From positions 1-64,000 of IMG/VR virus record IMGVR_UViG_3300028844_003967: a stretch of DNA of 64,000 nt; one strand, 5' to 3'. Of this stretch, positions 1-8,622 are shown piece after piece. Position 1 is the first letter of the stretch, and each line of letters starts with the position of its first letter. The notes below the pieces were generated by a model. The model was not told the DNA's origin and searched no databases. It saw nothing but the letters and a program-made list of their open reading frames with translations. Origin of the DNA: a virus. The translations under genes were made by a program, and so were the position numbers.

Positions 1-1028
1 ACCCTATGTTTGGTAACCTAGATGATATATCAGCATTTAATAGCGCATTGACAGCGCAACAAATTGCAGACATTTACAACGGTGGAGAACCAACTACACT
101 ACCAAGCGGAGCAGTAGCACACTATAAAATGGGCGAAGAAGCTAATTTTACAAGTAATTGGTTAGTTGACAATTCAGCATTAGATAATTATAGTAAAAGG
201 AGTTTTGCTTTTGACGGAGTGGATGACAAAGTTGAAATAGGCACACAATCTTTAGGTATAACGGGTGCAATTTCTGTAAGTGCTTGGGTTAAAATACCTA
301 CAAGTAATACGGGTGGTGGCGGCACTAATATTCAATATTTTGTAGGTGAAGATAGGACAAACTTAACAAATAGAAATTGGGTTTTGAATTGGAGAGGTGG
401 CGGATTAAACAGAATTAGTGGAGTTATTTTCGATAGTGGGGGTACTGCGGTTGCAGCTACAACAAATGCAATAGTACCTAACGATGGAAATTGGCATCAC
501 GTAATGTTTACTTATACGGGTGACACATCAACAGATGGTTTAAAGTTATTTGTGGATGGTATTCAAAGAGCACAAGGAACATCTTCAAATGGGGGAACAA
601 GGTCAACAACTGCGGTAGTGCCTACTATTGGAGGGATTTCGCAAGGTATTGCAAATATGTTTGAGGGTAATATTGATGAAGTTTCTATTTTTAACACAGA
701 CCAAAGTGCAAATGTATCTACGATTTACAATGGTGGAATACCAAATGACTTAACAGACCTTTCTCCATTACATTGGTACAGAATGGGTGAAGATGCTTCA
801 TTCAATGGAACTAATTGGACTGTCCCCGACAACGTAGGAACTAATACGGGTACATCTGATGCAATGACAGTAGATGCTTTAGTAGGTGAAGCACCTAATT
901 ATAGTGGTGGTGGTATTTCAAACGGTATGACAATAGAAGATAGAGTTGGTGAAGCACCAAGTTCAGAAAATAATGCTTTGAGTTTTAATATGGAATCAGT
1001 TGATAGAACTACAGACGTTCCAACATAA
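1..1028 (+). CDS. LamG-type tail fibre / adhesin protein, 5' partial
   Basis: The reading frame is open to the left edge. The first residues are the end of a LamG (concanavalin A-like) domain, so the true start lies upstream and the ATG at 6 is internal. A complete LamG-like domain follows at about residues 65-240 (motifs VSAWVKI, NWHHVMFTY, LFVDG, NIDEVSIF). Two copies of an IYNGG-x-P ... MGE-x-A-x-F-x-x-NW unit flank it, near residues 24-60 and 240-275, so the protein is modular. LamG domains bind glycans and are common in receptor-binding proteins of Bacteroidota phages. It is followed on the same strand by other surface-type proteins. The role in host recognition is inferred. Confidence 0.75.
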   Translation, partial: PMFGNLDDISAFNSALTAQQIADIYNGGEPTTLPSGAVAHYKMGEEANFTSNWLVDNSALDNYSKRSFAFDGVDDKVEIGTQSLGITGAISVSAWVKIPTSNTGGGGTNIQYFVGEDRTNLTNRNWVLNWRGGGLNRISGVIFDSGGTAVAATTNAIVPNDGNWHHVMFTYTGDTSTDGLKLFVDGIQRAQGTSSNGGTRSTTAVVPTIGGISQGIANMFEGNIDEVSIFNTDQSANVSTIYNGGIPNDLTDLSPLHWYRMGEDASFNGTNWTVPDNVGTNTGTSDAMTVDALVGEAPNYSGGGISNGMTIEDRVGEAPSSENNALSFNMESVDRTTDVPT

Positions 1029-1045
1029 TTTTAAAAAATATAAAA

Positions 1046-1306
1046 ATGCACAACAATAAAACATACGCAGTAATTAACTTAACAGATATTAGCTTAATTG
1101 ACTTTACACAAGTAGCTCAAAGTTCAGCATCTACTATTAGAAAGAGTTTAGATGATACGCAATTTGTTATTAAGTGGGAAAATGGTTATACACCAACTTT
1201 TATAACAGATAGTTCTGTAGTGCCAGTAGGTACATACGACCACCATGCAATTTTAGAATTAATGGCTACAGACAAATGGAGTCAACCAATAGAAGAAATA
1301 GCATAA
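1046..1306 (+). CDS. small protein between tail fibre genes
   Basis: This 86-residue protein has no family I recognise. It lies 17 bases after the LamG gene and is followed two bases later by the ATG I prefer for the next gene, so it belongs to the same transcript. It is soluble in appearance, with no signal or membrane segment. Small proteins between phage tail-fibre genes are often fibre chaperones or baseplate caps, but nothing in this sequence proves that. Confidence 0.6.
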   Translation: MHNNKTYAVINLTDISLIDFTQVAQSSASTIRKSLDDTQFVIKWENGYTPTFITDSSVVPVGTYDHHAILELMATDKWSQPIEEIA

Positions 1307-1308
1307 TA

Positions 1309-2331
1309 ATGATTGTAACAAGAGCCATAAATAGTCCACTTGAATTTGAGATTCCTAATCTTATAGACCCTCTATTCAAAATGACTATTGATACTACTAA
1401 AGCTGGTGCCACTAATACTCAATCTTATAGATTAGACTTACATGCTGGTGCAACTAATTTAACAGTTGATTGGGGTGACGGTAATTCAGATGTTATAACT
1501 ACATATAATCAAGCAGAATTAACTCATGGCTATGACGCAAGTGGTACTTATCAAATAAGTTTGAGTGGAAGTTTTGAAGGAATAACATCACCAAACAACA
1601 ATGATAGACTTAAAATAATGTCTATTGATAATTGGGGAACTATTCAATTTAAGAACATGAATAGTGCTTTTTCAGGTTGTGCAAACATGGTTGGGCTATA
1701 TACTGATAAGCCTGATACTTCTTTATGTACTAATATGGAATCTACGTTTGCTGGTTGTACTTTGTTTAATAGTAATGTAGATTTTGATATGTCTTTAAAT
1801 ACTGACCTTGAAGCGTTTTTATATAATACAACTAACTTTAATCAGCCTATTAATTGGGTTACACCAAATGTTGAAACTTTTTTTAGAACATTTTCTTTTA
1901 TGACAAACTTTAATAGTCCTGTAACTATAGATGGGTTTCTAAGTGTTACTAATGTTAGAAATGGGTGTACTGGAATGTTTGAGTGGTCTCCTGCTTTTAA
2001 TTCACCATTAACTTTTTCAGACTTTTCAAATGTTCCTAATGTAAATAATATGTTCAATGGTGCTACTAATTTTAATCAAGATATAAGTGATTTGGATATT
2101 TCAGGACTATTAACTGGTGAAGAATTAAAACTAGGTGCAATTAATATGTTGCGAAGTACTTCATTTTCAACTGTAAACTATGACTTATTACTTGTAGCTT
2201 GGGACACATTAGGAACAAGCAATATAAAATTCCATGCAGGTAGTGCACAATACTCATCAGGAGCACCAGCAACTGCAAGAGCAAATATGGTTAGCAGAGG
2301 TTGGGAAATAACAGATGGTGGACAAGTTTAA
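1309..2331 (+). CDS. BspA/DUF285-type repeat protein, probable adhesin
   Basis: I chose the ATG at 1309 over the longer in-frame start at 1276, because 1309 directly follows the preceding stop codon and removes a 31-base overlap. The N-terminal part (about residues 25-100) contains a PKD-like strand with VDWGDG. The rest carries repeats of the DUF285/BspA kind (N-M-x-x-x-F-x-G-C, F-N-x-x-I/V, MF-x-G-A-x-x-F-N), which form leucine-rich-repeat-like solenoids in Bacteroidota and mycoplasma surface proteins. It sits among other receptor-binding candidates, so a tail-tip adhesin is the likely role. Confidence 0.72.
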   Translation: MIVTRAINSPLEFEIPNLIDPLFKMTIDTTKAGATNTQSYRLDLHAGATNLTVDWGDGNSDVITTYNQAELTHGYDASGTYQISLSGSFEGITSPNNNDRLKIMSIDNWGTIQFKNMNSAFSGCANMVGLYTDKPDTSLCTNMESTFAGCTLFNSNVDFDMSLNTDLEAFLYNTTNFNQPINWVTPNVETFFRTFSFMTNFNSPVTIDGFLSVTNVRNGCTGMFEWSPAFNSPLTFSDFSNVPNVNNMFNGATNFNQDISDLDISGLLTGEELKLGAINMLRSTSFSTVNYDLLLVAWDTLGTSNIKFHAGSAQYSSGAPATARANMVSRGWEITDGGQV

Positions 2332-2345
2332 AAAATATTAAAATT

Positions 2346-3695
2346 ATGAGTGAAAGAAATCCAGGAATATTTTCAAGTATAGTATTTACACCTACTATAA
2401 ACTTAACTAACATGGTTGAGGTATCACAAGAGTCAGACTTTGGTGGTGAAGTTGGTGGAGTTATAACTTTAGCCGGAAATACCACCTACTTTATAAGAGG
2501 AGAAGTAAATTGCACTAATAGACTATTAATTCAAAACTCGGGTACAGCTATCATAGGATGGAATAGAGATGAGGATAGCTTAAACTTTACAGGTCTATCT
2601 AGTGTTAGTGACTTTATAACTGTTACCGAACAAAGCTTTGAGATAGCAAATATAAAACTTTCCTCTACTAACAATACAGGAGGTACAGTTTTATTAAGAG
2701 CAGTTAATTACAACCAGCCAGATTACAATGCGGGAAGGGATAAGGTATTAACTATTATCAACTGTCAGTTTAGAAACTGCTTTGACGTTTGGTTTATAGA
2801 AGGTTTTGACTTGTGTGATATTCAGAATACACTTGTTTGGTATATACAAGCTACTACTATAGGTTGTCAATTTAAGAACGTATCTAAACTACAGATTAGT
2901 TCTTGTGAATATGTAAGATGGTTTGATGAAACCTCTATACCTACCCCAAGTGGCTGGGCTACAACTCCAATGGTAGAATTACTTAACAATGGTGGAGGTA
3001 GTGGATTTGGAGCTGTTAATATAAGTGGAAGTATATTTCACCCTCAACAAACACAAGAAGGTATAACTATTAGCGATAGTGCAACAATAGGGTTTGGAAC
3101 TATATCAGCTAATACAGGGATAGATGTAGGTTTAACTACGGGTACTGTAACAAGTTTAGATTATGACATTCAGAATAGTACAATAATACAAGCAAATCAA
3201 GGTATTCAGAATGGTAATGCTAAAGGTATTTTAAGTCTTACAGATAACATAGTGTTATTAGATACGAGTAATGAAACTCCCGTAAGTGGCTTACGTTCTT
3301 TGCCCGTTGCCAATGCAAGTTTTATAGGAGGCGCGCCAACAAACGCAATTACCTTTCCAGTAGCTCAAAGAGTTATTACATCTAGTCCAAATGGTTCTTT
3401 TACTTATGATTCTAAAATAAATGGAAATTTTAGTGTTGCTTTAAACGGAACTGTTGGAGTTAATGCAAACGGTACTTTTAATATACAGATACAATTTAGA
3501 CAAAATGGTGTAGCATTGCCACTTATAGGTAAAACAACTATTAGAAATAGTGGAGGTACTTTTGTTGCTCAACCTATAGGTCTTTCTATACAAGGTACAG
3601 CAACTCAAGGAGATGTTTTTGATGTACTTGTAAGTATTGATAGTGCGAATGATGTTCTGGTATCAGAGTTAATAGTAAATGGTTATCAATTTTAA
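2346..3695 (+). CDS. putative beta-helix tail spike / fibre protein
   Basis: The 2346 ATG starts 15 bases after the previous stop. An in-frame ATG at 2301 would overlap the previous gene and is not preferred. Residues 45-290 are rich in short beta repeats with N/I/G periodicity, like parallel beta-helix proteins. The C-terminal 120 residues (repeated FTYDSKINGNFSV-type strands) look like a jelly-roll or C1q-like trimerisation head. No catalytic residues can be assigned. The position in the fibre cluster suggests a spike or fibre. The fold call is by eye only. Confidence 0.55.
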   Translation: MSERNPGIFSSIVFTPTINLTNMVEVSQESDFGGEVGGVITLAGNTTYFIRGEVNCTNRLLIQNSGTAIIGWNRDEDSLNFTGLSSVSDFITVTEQSFEIANIKLSSTNNTGGTVLLRAVNYNQPDYNAGRDKVLTIINCQFRNCFDVWFIEGFDLCDIQNTLVWYIQATTIGCQFKNVSKLQISSCEYVRWFDETSIPTPSGWATTPMVELLNNGGGSGFGAVNISGSIFHPQQTQEGITISDSATIGFGTISANTGIDVGLTTGTVTSLDYDIQNSTIIQANQGIQNGNAKGILSLTDNIVLLDTSNETPVSGLRSLPVANASFIGGAPTNAITFPVAQRVITSSPNGSFTYDSKINGNFSVALNGTVGVNANGTFNIQIQFRQNGVALPLIGKTTIRNSGGTFVAQPIGLSIQGTATQGDVFDVLVSIDSANDVLVSELIVNGYQF

Positions 3696-3716
3696 TAATA
3701 AAAAAACATAGAAGGG

Positions 3717-4046
3717 ATGGATTTACTACAGATTACAGCAATGGATGCAACATTTGCATTAAAAGATGTTATATATATTGTTACTGGAGTTGGAGCTGCT
3801 GTTGGTTTTTATTGGAAAATGATTGTACATGATAAAGAAATGGACGCTAAAATTAAACAGATGAAAAAAGACGTAGAAAAAAATGAAATCATTATGTTTA
3901 AGAAATTTACAGGTATTCACGCCCGAATGGACAAAAACGAAGAAAAGAATAAAACTGAACTGGATGCTATTAATGCAGAAATAACCGAAGTAAAGCTTGG
4001 GATTAGCACAATAAATGGTAAATTAGATATACTAATAAATAAATAA
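3717..4046 (+). CDS. single-pass membrane protein with coiled coil, holin candidate
   Basis: This 109-residue protein has one hydrophobic segment at about residues 17-36, followed by a charged, lysine/glutamate-rich helix (about 40-100) predicted as a coiled coil. The pattern resembles small phage holin or XhlA-like proteins, where a membrane anchor is joined to a coiled coil. It lies between fibre genes and the lysis-type genes at 5368 and 5544. The sequence cannot separate a holin from a membrane-attached accessory protein. Confidence 0.45.
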   Translation: MDLLQITAMDATFALKDVIYIVTGVGAAVGFYWKMIVHDKEMDAKIKQMKKDVEKNEIIMFKKFTGIHARMDKNEEKNKTELDAINAEITEVKLGISTINGKLDILINK

Positions 4047-4048
4047 TT

Positions 4049-5155
4049 ATGTCAATTATAATAAACGATAACCCAAATGATTTTAGTAGCTGGAAAGATA
4101 GTACAAAACATATATATTCTATATTACATAAATTATCTGCTGGAAGTACATTAGAGGTAAATGACAATTTAGTTTTAGAAAACACTAATAATACAACAAC
4201 TTCTGTTGCCATATATGGAGTAAATGTAATAACAACAAGTACATCTTCAGATAGAGCTTGTAAATTACCTATAGCTAAAACAGGGCGTTCTACTGTTTTT
4301 ATAAATAATTCAAATTTACCTATATTAGTATTTCCTTCTGCGATTGGTGGAGAAATTAACGGAGTAGTAAATGGTTTTGCCTCTATACCTAATGATGGTA
4401 GGGCTTATACTTTTTATTGTATTGAAAATCCTTTACCCGGAGCATGGACTTGGAGTGCACCAGCTACTGCTCAATATGATAGTGGAGAAATAATTTGCGA
4501 CACTACAGCAGGTGGTGGCTCTGCAGCTAATTTTAATGTAAGCGTTAGTACTAACTACGCTGCATCATATCTTGGTGCTGGAAGTCCAAGTACTGGCTGG
4601 GTATTTGCTTGTCAAACAAGACCTTTATTAGATACTCCTCTTCCAAATCTACTACCTTATTCGGCAGGAGATACAGGAGGAATATCAGGAACAGCTTTAT
4701 CAGCTGGAATTATGAATATTACTAAAATTAAAATTTATACTAATGCTCACGTTGGAGGAAGTGGAATTTACGCAGGAATGGCAGTATCTTCAGGTTTTTC
4801 TGTTTACGATAGTAGTATATCTCCGGGTAATTTTATTACTAATGGGCCTTCAACAGCGGGTTCTGGTCCTAATACATCAGGAGAAACTTGGTTGCAAGTT
4901 CCGGGAGCTACTTTAACACCTAATACATTATCTGCTAATATTGGAGATCCGGGAACAGATTATATTATATTAGACGTATCAAGTTCATGGTCTGCTTTAT
5001 CAAATTTTATAAATTTTGGACCTCCTCAATATATAGGCCCTAATGGAACTAATGTTGGTGAGTTTTTATGGTATATGGGAGTTTGGCAATTTTTTATACA
5101 GCCTAATGTTAATTTTACTGATTTTAAATATCAGTTTATATTTGAATACAATTAA
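4049..5155 (+). CDS. probable virion surface protein
   Basis: This 368-residue protein starts two bases after the previous stop. It is rich in G, S, T and N with predicted beta structure throughout and no signal or membrane segment. Residues 55-130 resemble phage proteins that expose a small beta sandwich. It belongs to the fibre cluster by position and composition. I do not recognise a named family. Confidence 0.5.
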   Translation: MSIIINDNPNDFSSWKDSTKHIYSILHKLSAGSTLEVNDNLVLENTNNTTTSVAIYGVNVITTSTSSDRACKLPIAKTGRSTVFINNSNLPILVFPSAIGGEINGVVNGFASIPNDGRAYTFYCIENPLPGAWTWSAPATAQYDSGEIICDTTAGGGSAANFNVSVSTNYAASYLGAGSPSTGWVFACQTRPLLDTPLPNLLPYSAGDTGGISGTALSAGIMNITKIKIYTNAHVGGSGIYAGMAVSSGFSVYDSSISPGNFITNGPSTAGSGPNTSGETWLQVPGATLTPNTLSANIGDPGTDYIILDVSSSWSALSNFINFGPPQYIGPNGTNVGEFLWYMGVWQFFIQPNVNFTDFKYQFIFEYN

Positions 5156-5181
5156 ATAATAAATAATAAATAAATACAATT

Positions 5182-5337
5182 ATGAAAAAAGGAAAAAGTC
5201 ACTCAAAATCAATGAAAGGAATGAAAGGTAAAGATATGTTTACTGGAGACAGACATGCTACAAAAGCTTTTATACCTAAACCAAAAGGTTACGGAGGAGT
5301 TAAAAACAGTACATATATAAGACCTCAATCTAAATAA
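5182..5337 (+). CDS. small basic protein, 51 residues
   Basis: The ATG at 5182 follows an A/T-rich leader typical of this genome, and the frame closes with TAA at 5335-5337. The protein is strongly basic (Lys, Arg, His) with a repeated KGMKGK start, followed by a Gly/Pro-rich tail. It fills the gap between two real genes on the same strand, which supports it. The function is unknown. Nucleic-acid binding or virion association is possible from the charge alone. Confidence 0.5.
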   Translation: MKKGKSHSKSMKGMKGKDMFTGDRHATKAFIPKPKGYGGVKNSTYIRPQSK

Positions 5338-5367
5338 GATTGAGGCTTATGCCTTAAATTATTTATT

Positions 5368-5547
5368 ATGGAAAGATTATTTAAAAGTGGTCTTGTGACT
5401 ACTATATTAGGAACTCTAATATGTATTGGAGCTTGTGTTCTTTATTTTATGGATAAACCAATGGAAGAAGTGGTTATTATGTTTGGATGGGGATTAACAT
5501 TTTTACGTTCAAAAGATTCATTGATTGGTATTAATCCAAAAAAGTGA
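5368..5547 (+). CDS. small membrane protein, holin candidate
   Basis: This 59-residue ORF has a hydrophobic segment at about residues 9-28 and a second weaker one at about 34-46. It lies directly upstream of the spanin-like gene, and its TGA stop overlaps that gene's GTG start (GTGA), which implies translational coupling. A short, one- or two-pass protein coupled to a spanin is the expected shape of a phage holin. The assignment rests on size, topology and context. Confidence 0.5.
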   Translation: MERLFKSGLVTTILGTLICIGACVLYFMDKPMEEVVIMFGWGLTFLRSKDSLIGINPKK

Positions 5548-5981
5548 AAATACTTTTTGTTATATTATTAGCATTTTTATTTTCTTGTAGTCCTCAAAAA
5601 AGGCTAAATAGATTAATAAAAAAACATCCCGAATTAGTAAAAGTTGATACCATTGTGGTAAGAGATACTATTCGAGATACTATTAATGTGACTACAGAGT
5701 TAGTCAAACTTGATACAATATTCTCATTAAATGAGATTCATGATACCATTACAATAACGAAGGACAATTTGACAATTCGTTATTATCATGATACAATTCA
5801 TGATAGTATATACATATCAGGTGAATGTGATACTATTTTTGTTAAGGTTCCTTATGAAAGGATTGTTGAATACAAAGTACCTTGTGATAAGGTAATTGTA
5901 AAAAAAGGTATAAGCTGGTGGTATTGGTTTATAATAATAATGCTTATATTAGGGATTTTATATTTAGTTAAGAAAAGATAA
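5544..5981 (+). CDS. unimolecular spanin-like lipoprotein (u-spanin)
   Basis: Translation starts at GTG 5544, overlapping the upstream stop. The 145-residue product begins with a lipoprotein signal (hydrophobic core, then LFSC with Cys15 as the lipidated residue). It continues with a polar periplasmic region carrying repeated DTI motifs, and ends with a strong membrane helix (about 124-141) and a basic tail. An N-terminal lipid anchor plus a C-terminal inner-membrane helix in one chain is the architecture of u-spanins such as T1 gp11, which fuse inner and outer membranes at the last step of lysis. Family homology is not claimed; the topology and the lysis context are the evidence. Confidence 0.65.
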   Translation: MKILFVILLAFLFSCSPQKRLNRLIKKHPELVKVDTIVVRDTIRDTINVTTELVKLDTIFSLNEIHDTITITKDNLTIRYYHDTIHDSIYISGECDTIFVKVPYERIVEYKVPCDKVIVKKGISWWYWFIIIMLILGILYLVKKR

Positions 5982-5984
5982 GTT

Positions 5985-6278
5985 ATGTATGTAGAGATAG
6001 AAGTTACAATGCTTGATAAAAAGCAAAATGAAATGCCAACAGTTATTCCAAGAGAAAGTATTTCATATTATAGAGGCTATATATCAAATGAAGATGAAGG
6101 TATGGATAGGGCTTTTGTTATGGTCTATTTAAAAGGAAATGATAGACCTATGAAAATTTTATCTACTTTGGATTCATTTAAAAAAAAATGTTGCGCTAAG
6201 CACGTTAATGTAGAAGGATTGTCAAATGATAAAATTGATAATTTAACTGAATATATAGCTGAATTAAAAAAAGATTAA
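5985..6278 (+). CDS. hypothetical protein at the end of the plus-strand block
   Basis: This 97-residue soluble protein starts three bases after the spanin-like gene, in the same transcript. It contains a two-cysteine KKKCC motif near residues 67-71 and a charged C-terminal helix. It is the last plus-strand gene before the bidirectional terminator. I do not recognise its family. Confidence 0.55.
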   Translation: MYVEIEVTMLDKKQNEMPTVIPRESISYYRGYISNEDEGMDRAFVMVYLKGNDRPMKILSTLDSFKKKCCAKHVNVEGLSNDKIDNLTEYIAELKKD

Positions 6279-6335
6279 TATATTTGATATTGTAATTGTA
6301 GTAATCCGCTATCAATAACTTTCAAAATTTAATTT

Positions 6336-6366
6336 AAAGGCTACCTTAATTAGGTAGCCTTTTTTT
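6336..6366. terminator. bidirectional intrinsic terminator between convergent operons
   Basis: A perfect 10-bp stem (AAAGGCTACC, 6336-6345, with GGTAGCCTTT, 6353-6362) closes a 7-base loop and is followed by a T-run at 6361-6367. The plus-strand lysis block ends at 6278 and the minus-strand DnaA-like gene ends at 6365. The hairpin therefore lies exactly where two converging transcripts meet. The stem has A-runs on one side and T-runs on the other, so it can act in both directions. Confidence 0.85.
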
Positions 6367-6805
6367 ATTTATACCATTTTCTATTAGGGTAATCCGGGCT
6401 TGATTGCCTAAACCTATTTATGTTAACCTTAATGTTTCTGTCAAAACTATTATATTCTTCTCTATATTTTTTGTTTGTTTCAACTTGATTAGCTACTGAT
6501 TTACAAGAATGCAATATTGTAGCATGATCTTTATTTCCACATTTTCTCCCAATATAAGAAGCTCCAATATCTGGAAAGTTAGTTCTTAACAAAGAATGAA
6601 TTATTTGTCTTGCTTTTACAATTTTTTGATATCTTACTCTTGAAAAAACAGCTTTTTCTTCTAATTCATATCTTTTACATACCATTTCGGTTATGTATTT
6701 AAAAGCATCTGTATTATGCTTAAGGTCTCCTAATCCGGGCATTACCCAAGGACTTGGTATTGGAATAAGCCCATTCTTTAAAGTATATATGTTTTCTTTT
6801 TGCAT
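6365..6805 (-). CDS. DnaA domain IV-like DNA-binding protein
   Basis: Residues about 40-115 match the C-terminal DnaA-box-binding domain of the replication initiator DnaA. There is a KARQIIHSLLR helix followed by the signature GNKDHATILHSCK, equivalent to the DHTTVLHAV signature that contacts DnaA boxes. The AAA+ ATPase domain is absent, because the protein has only 146 residues. It may therefore bind DnaA boxes in the phage origin or compete with host DnaA; this is inference. It is the last gene of the minus-strand block and ends at the shared terminator. Confidence 0.8.
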   Translation of the reverse strand: MQKENIYTLKNGLIPIPSPWVMPGLGDLKHNTDAFKYITEMVCKRYELEEKAVFSRVRYQKIVKARQIIHSLLRTNFPDIGASYIGRKCGNKDHATILHSCKSVANQVETNKKYREEYNSFDRNIKVNINRFRQSSPDYPNRKWYK

Positions 6806-6815
6806 AAAATTTTAT

Positions 6816-7676
6816 TTAAAATATATATCGAATTTTGTTCCAAGGTATAATTTTGTCATGTAGGTCGGTCCATTGTTTTATGTACTGACTTTTAAGATTA
6901 TGTTTATACCTTATGTTTACACCTCCATATTGAGATGTTTTAATCTCTTGGTTACTTGGTGTCCATAATAAATTTTCACCACTTAAATTATTGTCTAAAT
7001 TATGTTGATGTTTATTTTTGTTATGTGTAAGAAATATAACTTCAGCTAAAACTTCTGCTTTGTTTTCTATGTAATCATTACACATTTCAAATAATAATTC
7101 ATAATCTTCTAACCAGTTGTCATAAACTACAACAGGTGAAAAATTTAAGTGAACTTCATATCCTGATTCTATAAAAGCATCAACAGCTTTTATTCTGTCA
7201 ATAATTTTTGCTGTGTTAGGTTCTAAATCATCAGCTAAATTTTGAGGCATTAAACTAAATCTAATTCTTACTTTTTTTTTAGGATTAAAATATAAAAATT
7301 TTACAGGTATTGTTTTAGTAGCAAAAGTTCCCATAGCTATAGGATGATTTTTAAAATATTCAAAAATGTATTCCCAATTATGGTATTTAGCGTGTAAAGC
7401 AAAATCTTCATTACAAGATATATCATAAGTGATATATTTTTCATGAGTTTGATTAGGCTTTTTTATATCAGCAAACATTACATGATTATTTACAGCAGTA
7501 AGAATTTCATTAGGATTTTTTGCAATAGTTAATCCATTGGATAAATGTCTTTTCATATAACAATATGTACAGTTAAATAAACATCCATATCCAAATGAGG
7601 GAGTAATGTAATCTGATGATCTACCACTCTCTCTAATTTTCATACTTTTTCTTTTCAGTTCTTTTACTTTACTCAT
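6816..7676 (-). CDS. radical SAM protein, spore photoproduct lyase-like
   Basis: This 286-residue protein carries a CX3CX2C iron-sulfur motif at Cys32, Cys36 and Cys39 (GCLFNCTYCYMKRH), with the layout of the spore photoproduct lyase (SplB) branch of radical SAM enzymes. Later segments (IRFSLMPQNLADDLEPNT and HLNFSPVVVYDNW) also fit that family. SplB reverses a thymine photolesion, so a DNA-repair role is plausible, but related enzymes have other substrates. It lies between two terminator-like hairpins and may be expressed apart from its neighbours. Confidence 0.75.
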   Translation of the reverse strand: MSKVKELKRKSMKIRESGRSSDYITPSFGYGCLFNCTYCYMKRHLSNGLTIAKNPNEILTAVNNHVMFADIKKPNQTHEKYITYDISCNEDFALHAKYHNWEYIFEYFKNHPIAMGTFATKTIPVKFLYFNPKKKVRIRFSLMPQNLADDLEPNTAKIIDRIKAVDAFIESGYEVHLNFSPVVVYDNWLEDYELLFEMCNDYIENKAEVLAEVIFLTHNKNKHQHNLDNNLSGENLLWTPSNQEIKTSQYGGVNIRYKHNLKSQYIKQWTDLHDKIIPWNKIRYIF

Positions 7677-7710
7677 CTTTTTTTGTTTTTAGTTAATGTA
7701 ATAAAAATTA

Positions 7711-7743
7711 AAAGGGAATCGCCTTGGCAGACCGATTCCCTTT
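7711..7743 (-). terminator. intrinsic terminator after the RecE-like nuclease gene
   Basis: An 11-bp stem (AAAGGGAATCG at 7711-7721 with CGATTCCCTTT at 7733-7743) has an 11-base loop. In the minus-strand direction it is followed by a T-rich tract. It separates the nuclease gene (stop at 7768) from the radical SAM gene (start at 7676). Confidence 0.7.
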
Positions 7744-7767
7744 TTATCACACAATCCCGACACAGGA

Positions 7768-8622
7768 CTATATTATTCCTTGAATAAAGTGATTATCAAT
7801 TTCAGATTTATTTTCTATAAAATGATACTTAAACTTATTTAATGCATCTTCATATTTTTCTTTACCGCTAATATAAGAATCTTCTCCTAATTCAAAAATA
7901 CCTACAGTAAATGGATATGTTTTTTCAATAGCTATAAAATAAAACTTATCAATATTTGCTACATCTTTATAAAATGCAGCTTGTTGGTCATAGTTATATT
8001 TTCTCATAGCTTTAATAAAGCTTCTTTCTGTAACTGCATCAGACATTGTTTTTAAATCAACAACATACTTTCCAGTATTAGTAGCATCTAATTTAGATTT
8101 ACATTTAACTCCTAATAAAGTGTTTTGATAAACAATTTCATTTTTAGTATTAGAAAGTAACTGAGATACATTAGGAATGTTTGTTAACTTATCTCTAATA
8201 GCAAACACTCTATCCATTTCTTCCATAGTTAAACGCTCTCTATTAGCATTATTAATAAGAATTTCATTAAGCCATTCTTTATATTGTTTAGTTGATGTTG
8301 GTCTTTTACCTCCAATTTCAGCTATTATTTCGCTATCATCTACTGCATAAAACCTTGCTTCAAACATATCTGGTTCTAACACAATACAATGTACTGCACT
8401 TCCAAATGTAAATGCTTTAGATGTTTTACTTCCAAGCTCATAATAAGCTTTTAAGTGTTGAGGTCCACCTTCATTAATTTTCTTTAAGTGAGTATTAGTC
8501 ACATAATCTGTGTCGGCAAAATATTTATCATCATCCCAATCAAGAACACCGTCTTGATTAGGGTCGTGATTAACTAATTCTTTCATAAATTCTTTTGCTT
8601 CGTTACTTGGTATCATATTCAT
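7768..8622 (-). CDS. PD-(D/E)XK exonuclease, RecE / DUF3799-like
   Basis: The motifs are those of the RecB/RecE nuclease fold: GSAVH at 74-78, Glu162, KSKLDA with Asp179, then VVDLKT with Asp189 and Lys191, and the following YDQQAAFY helix (about 211-218). This matches the phage exodeoxyribonuclease VIII-like family, which resects double-stranded ends for recombination. SSB, Sak4-like ATPase and NinB-like genes in the same block make a recombination or annealing module likely. The ATG at 8622 overlaps the upstream stop by four bases. Confidence 0.8.
   Translation of the reverse strand: MNMIPSNEAKEFMKELVNHDPNQDGVLDWDDDKYFADTDYVTNTHLKKINEGGPQHLKAYYELGSKTSKAFTFGSAVHCIVLEPDMFEARFYAVDDSEIIAEIGGKRPTSTKQYKEWLNEILINNANRERLTMEEMDRVFAIRDKLTNIPNVSQLLSNTKNEIVYQNTLLGVKCKSKLDATNTGKYVVDLKTMSDAVTERSFIKAMRKYNYDQQAAFYKDVANIDKFYFIAIEKTYPFTVGIFELGEDSYISGKEKYEDALNKFKYHFIENKSEIDNHFIQGII

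Noticed and set aside
6279-6286. TATATTTG -7 box after the last plus-strand gene
   Set aside because: It lacks a -33 box and faces a terminator 50 bases away. In such AT-rich DNA it is easily a chance match.
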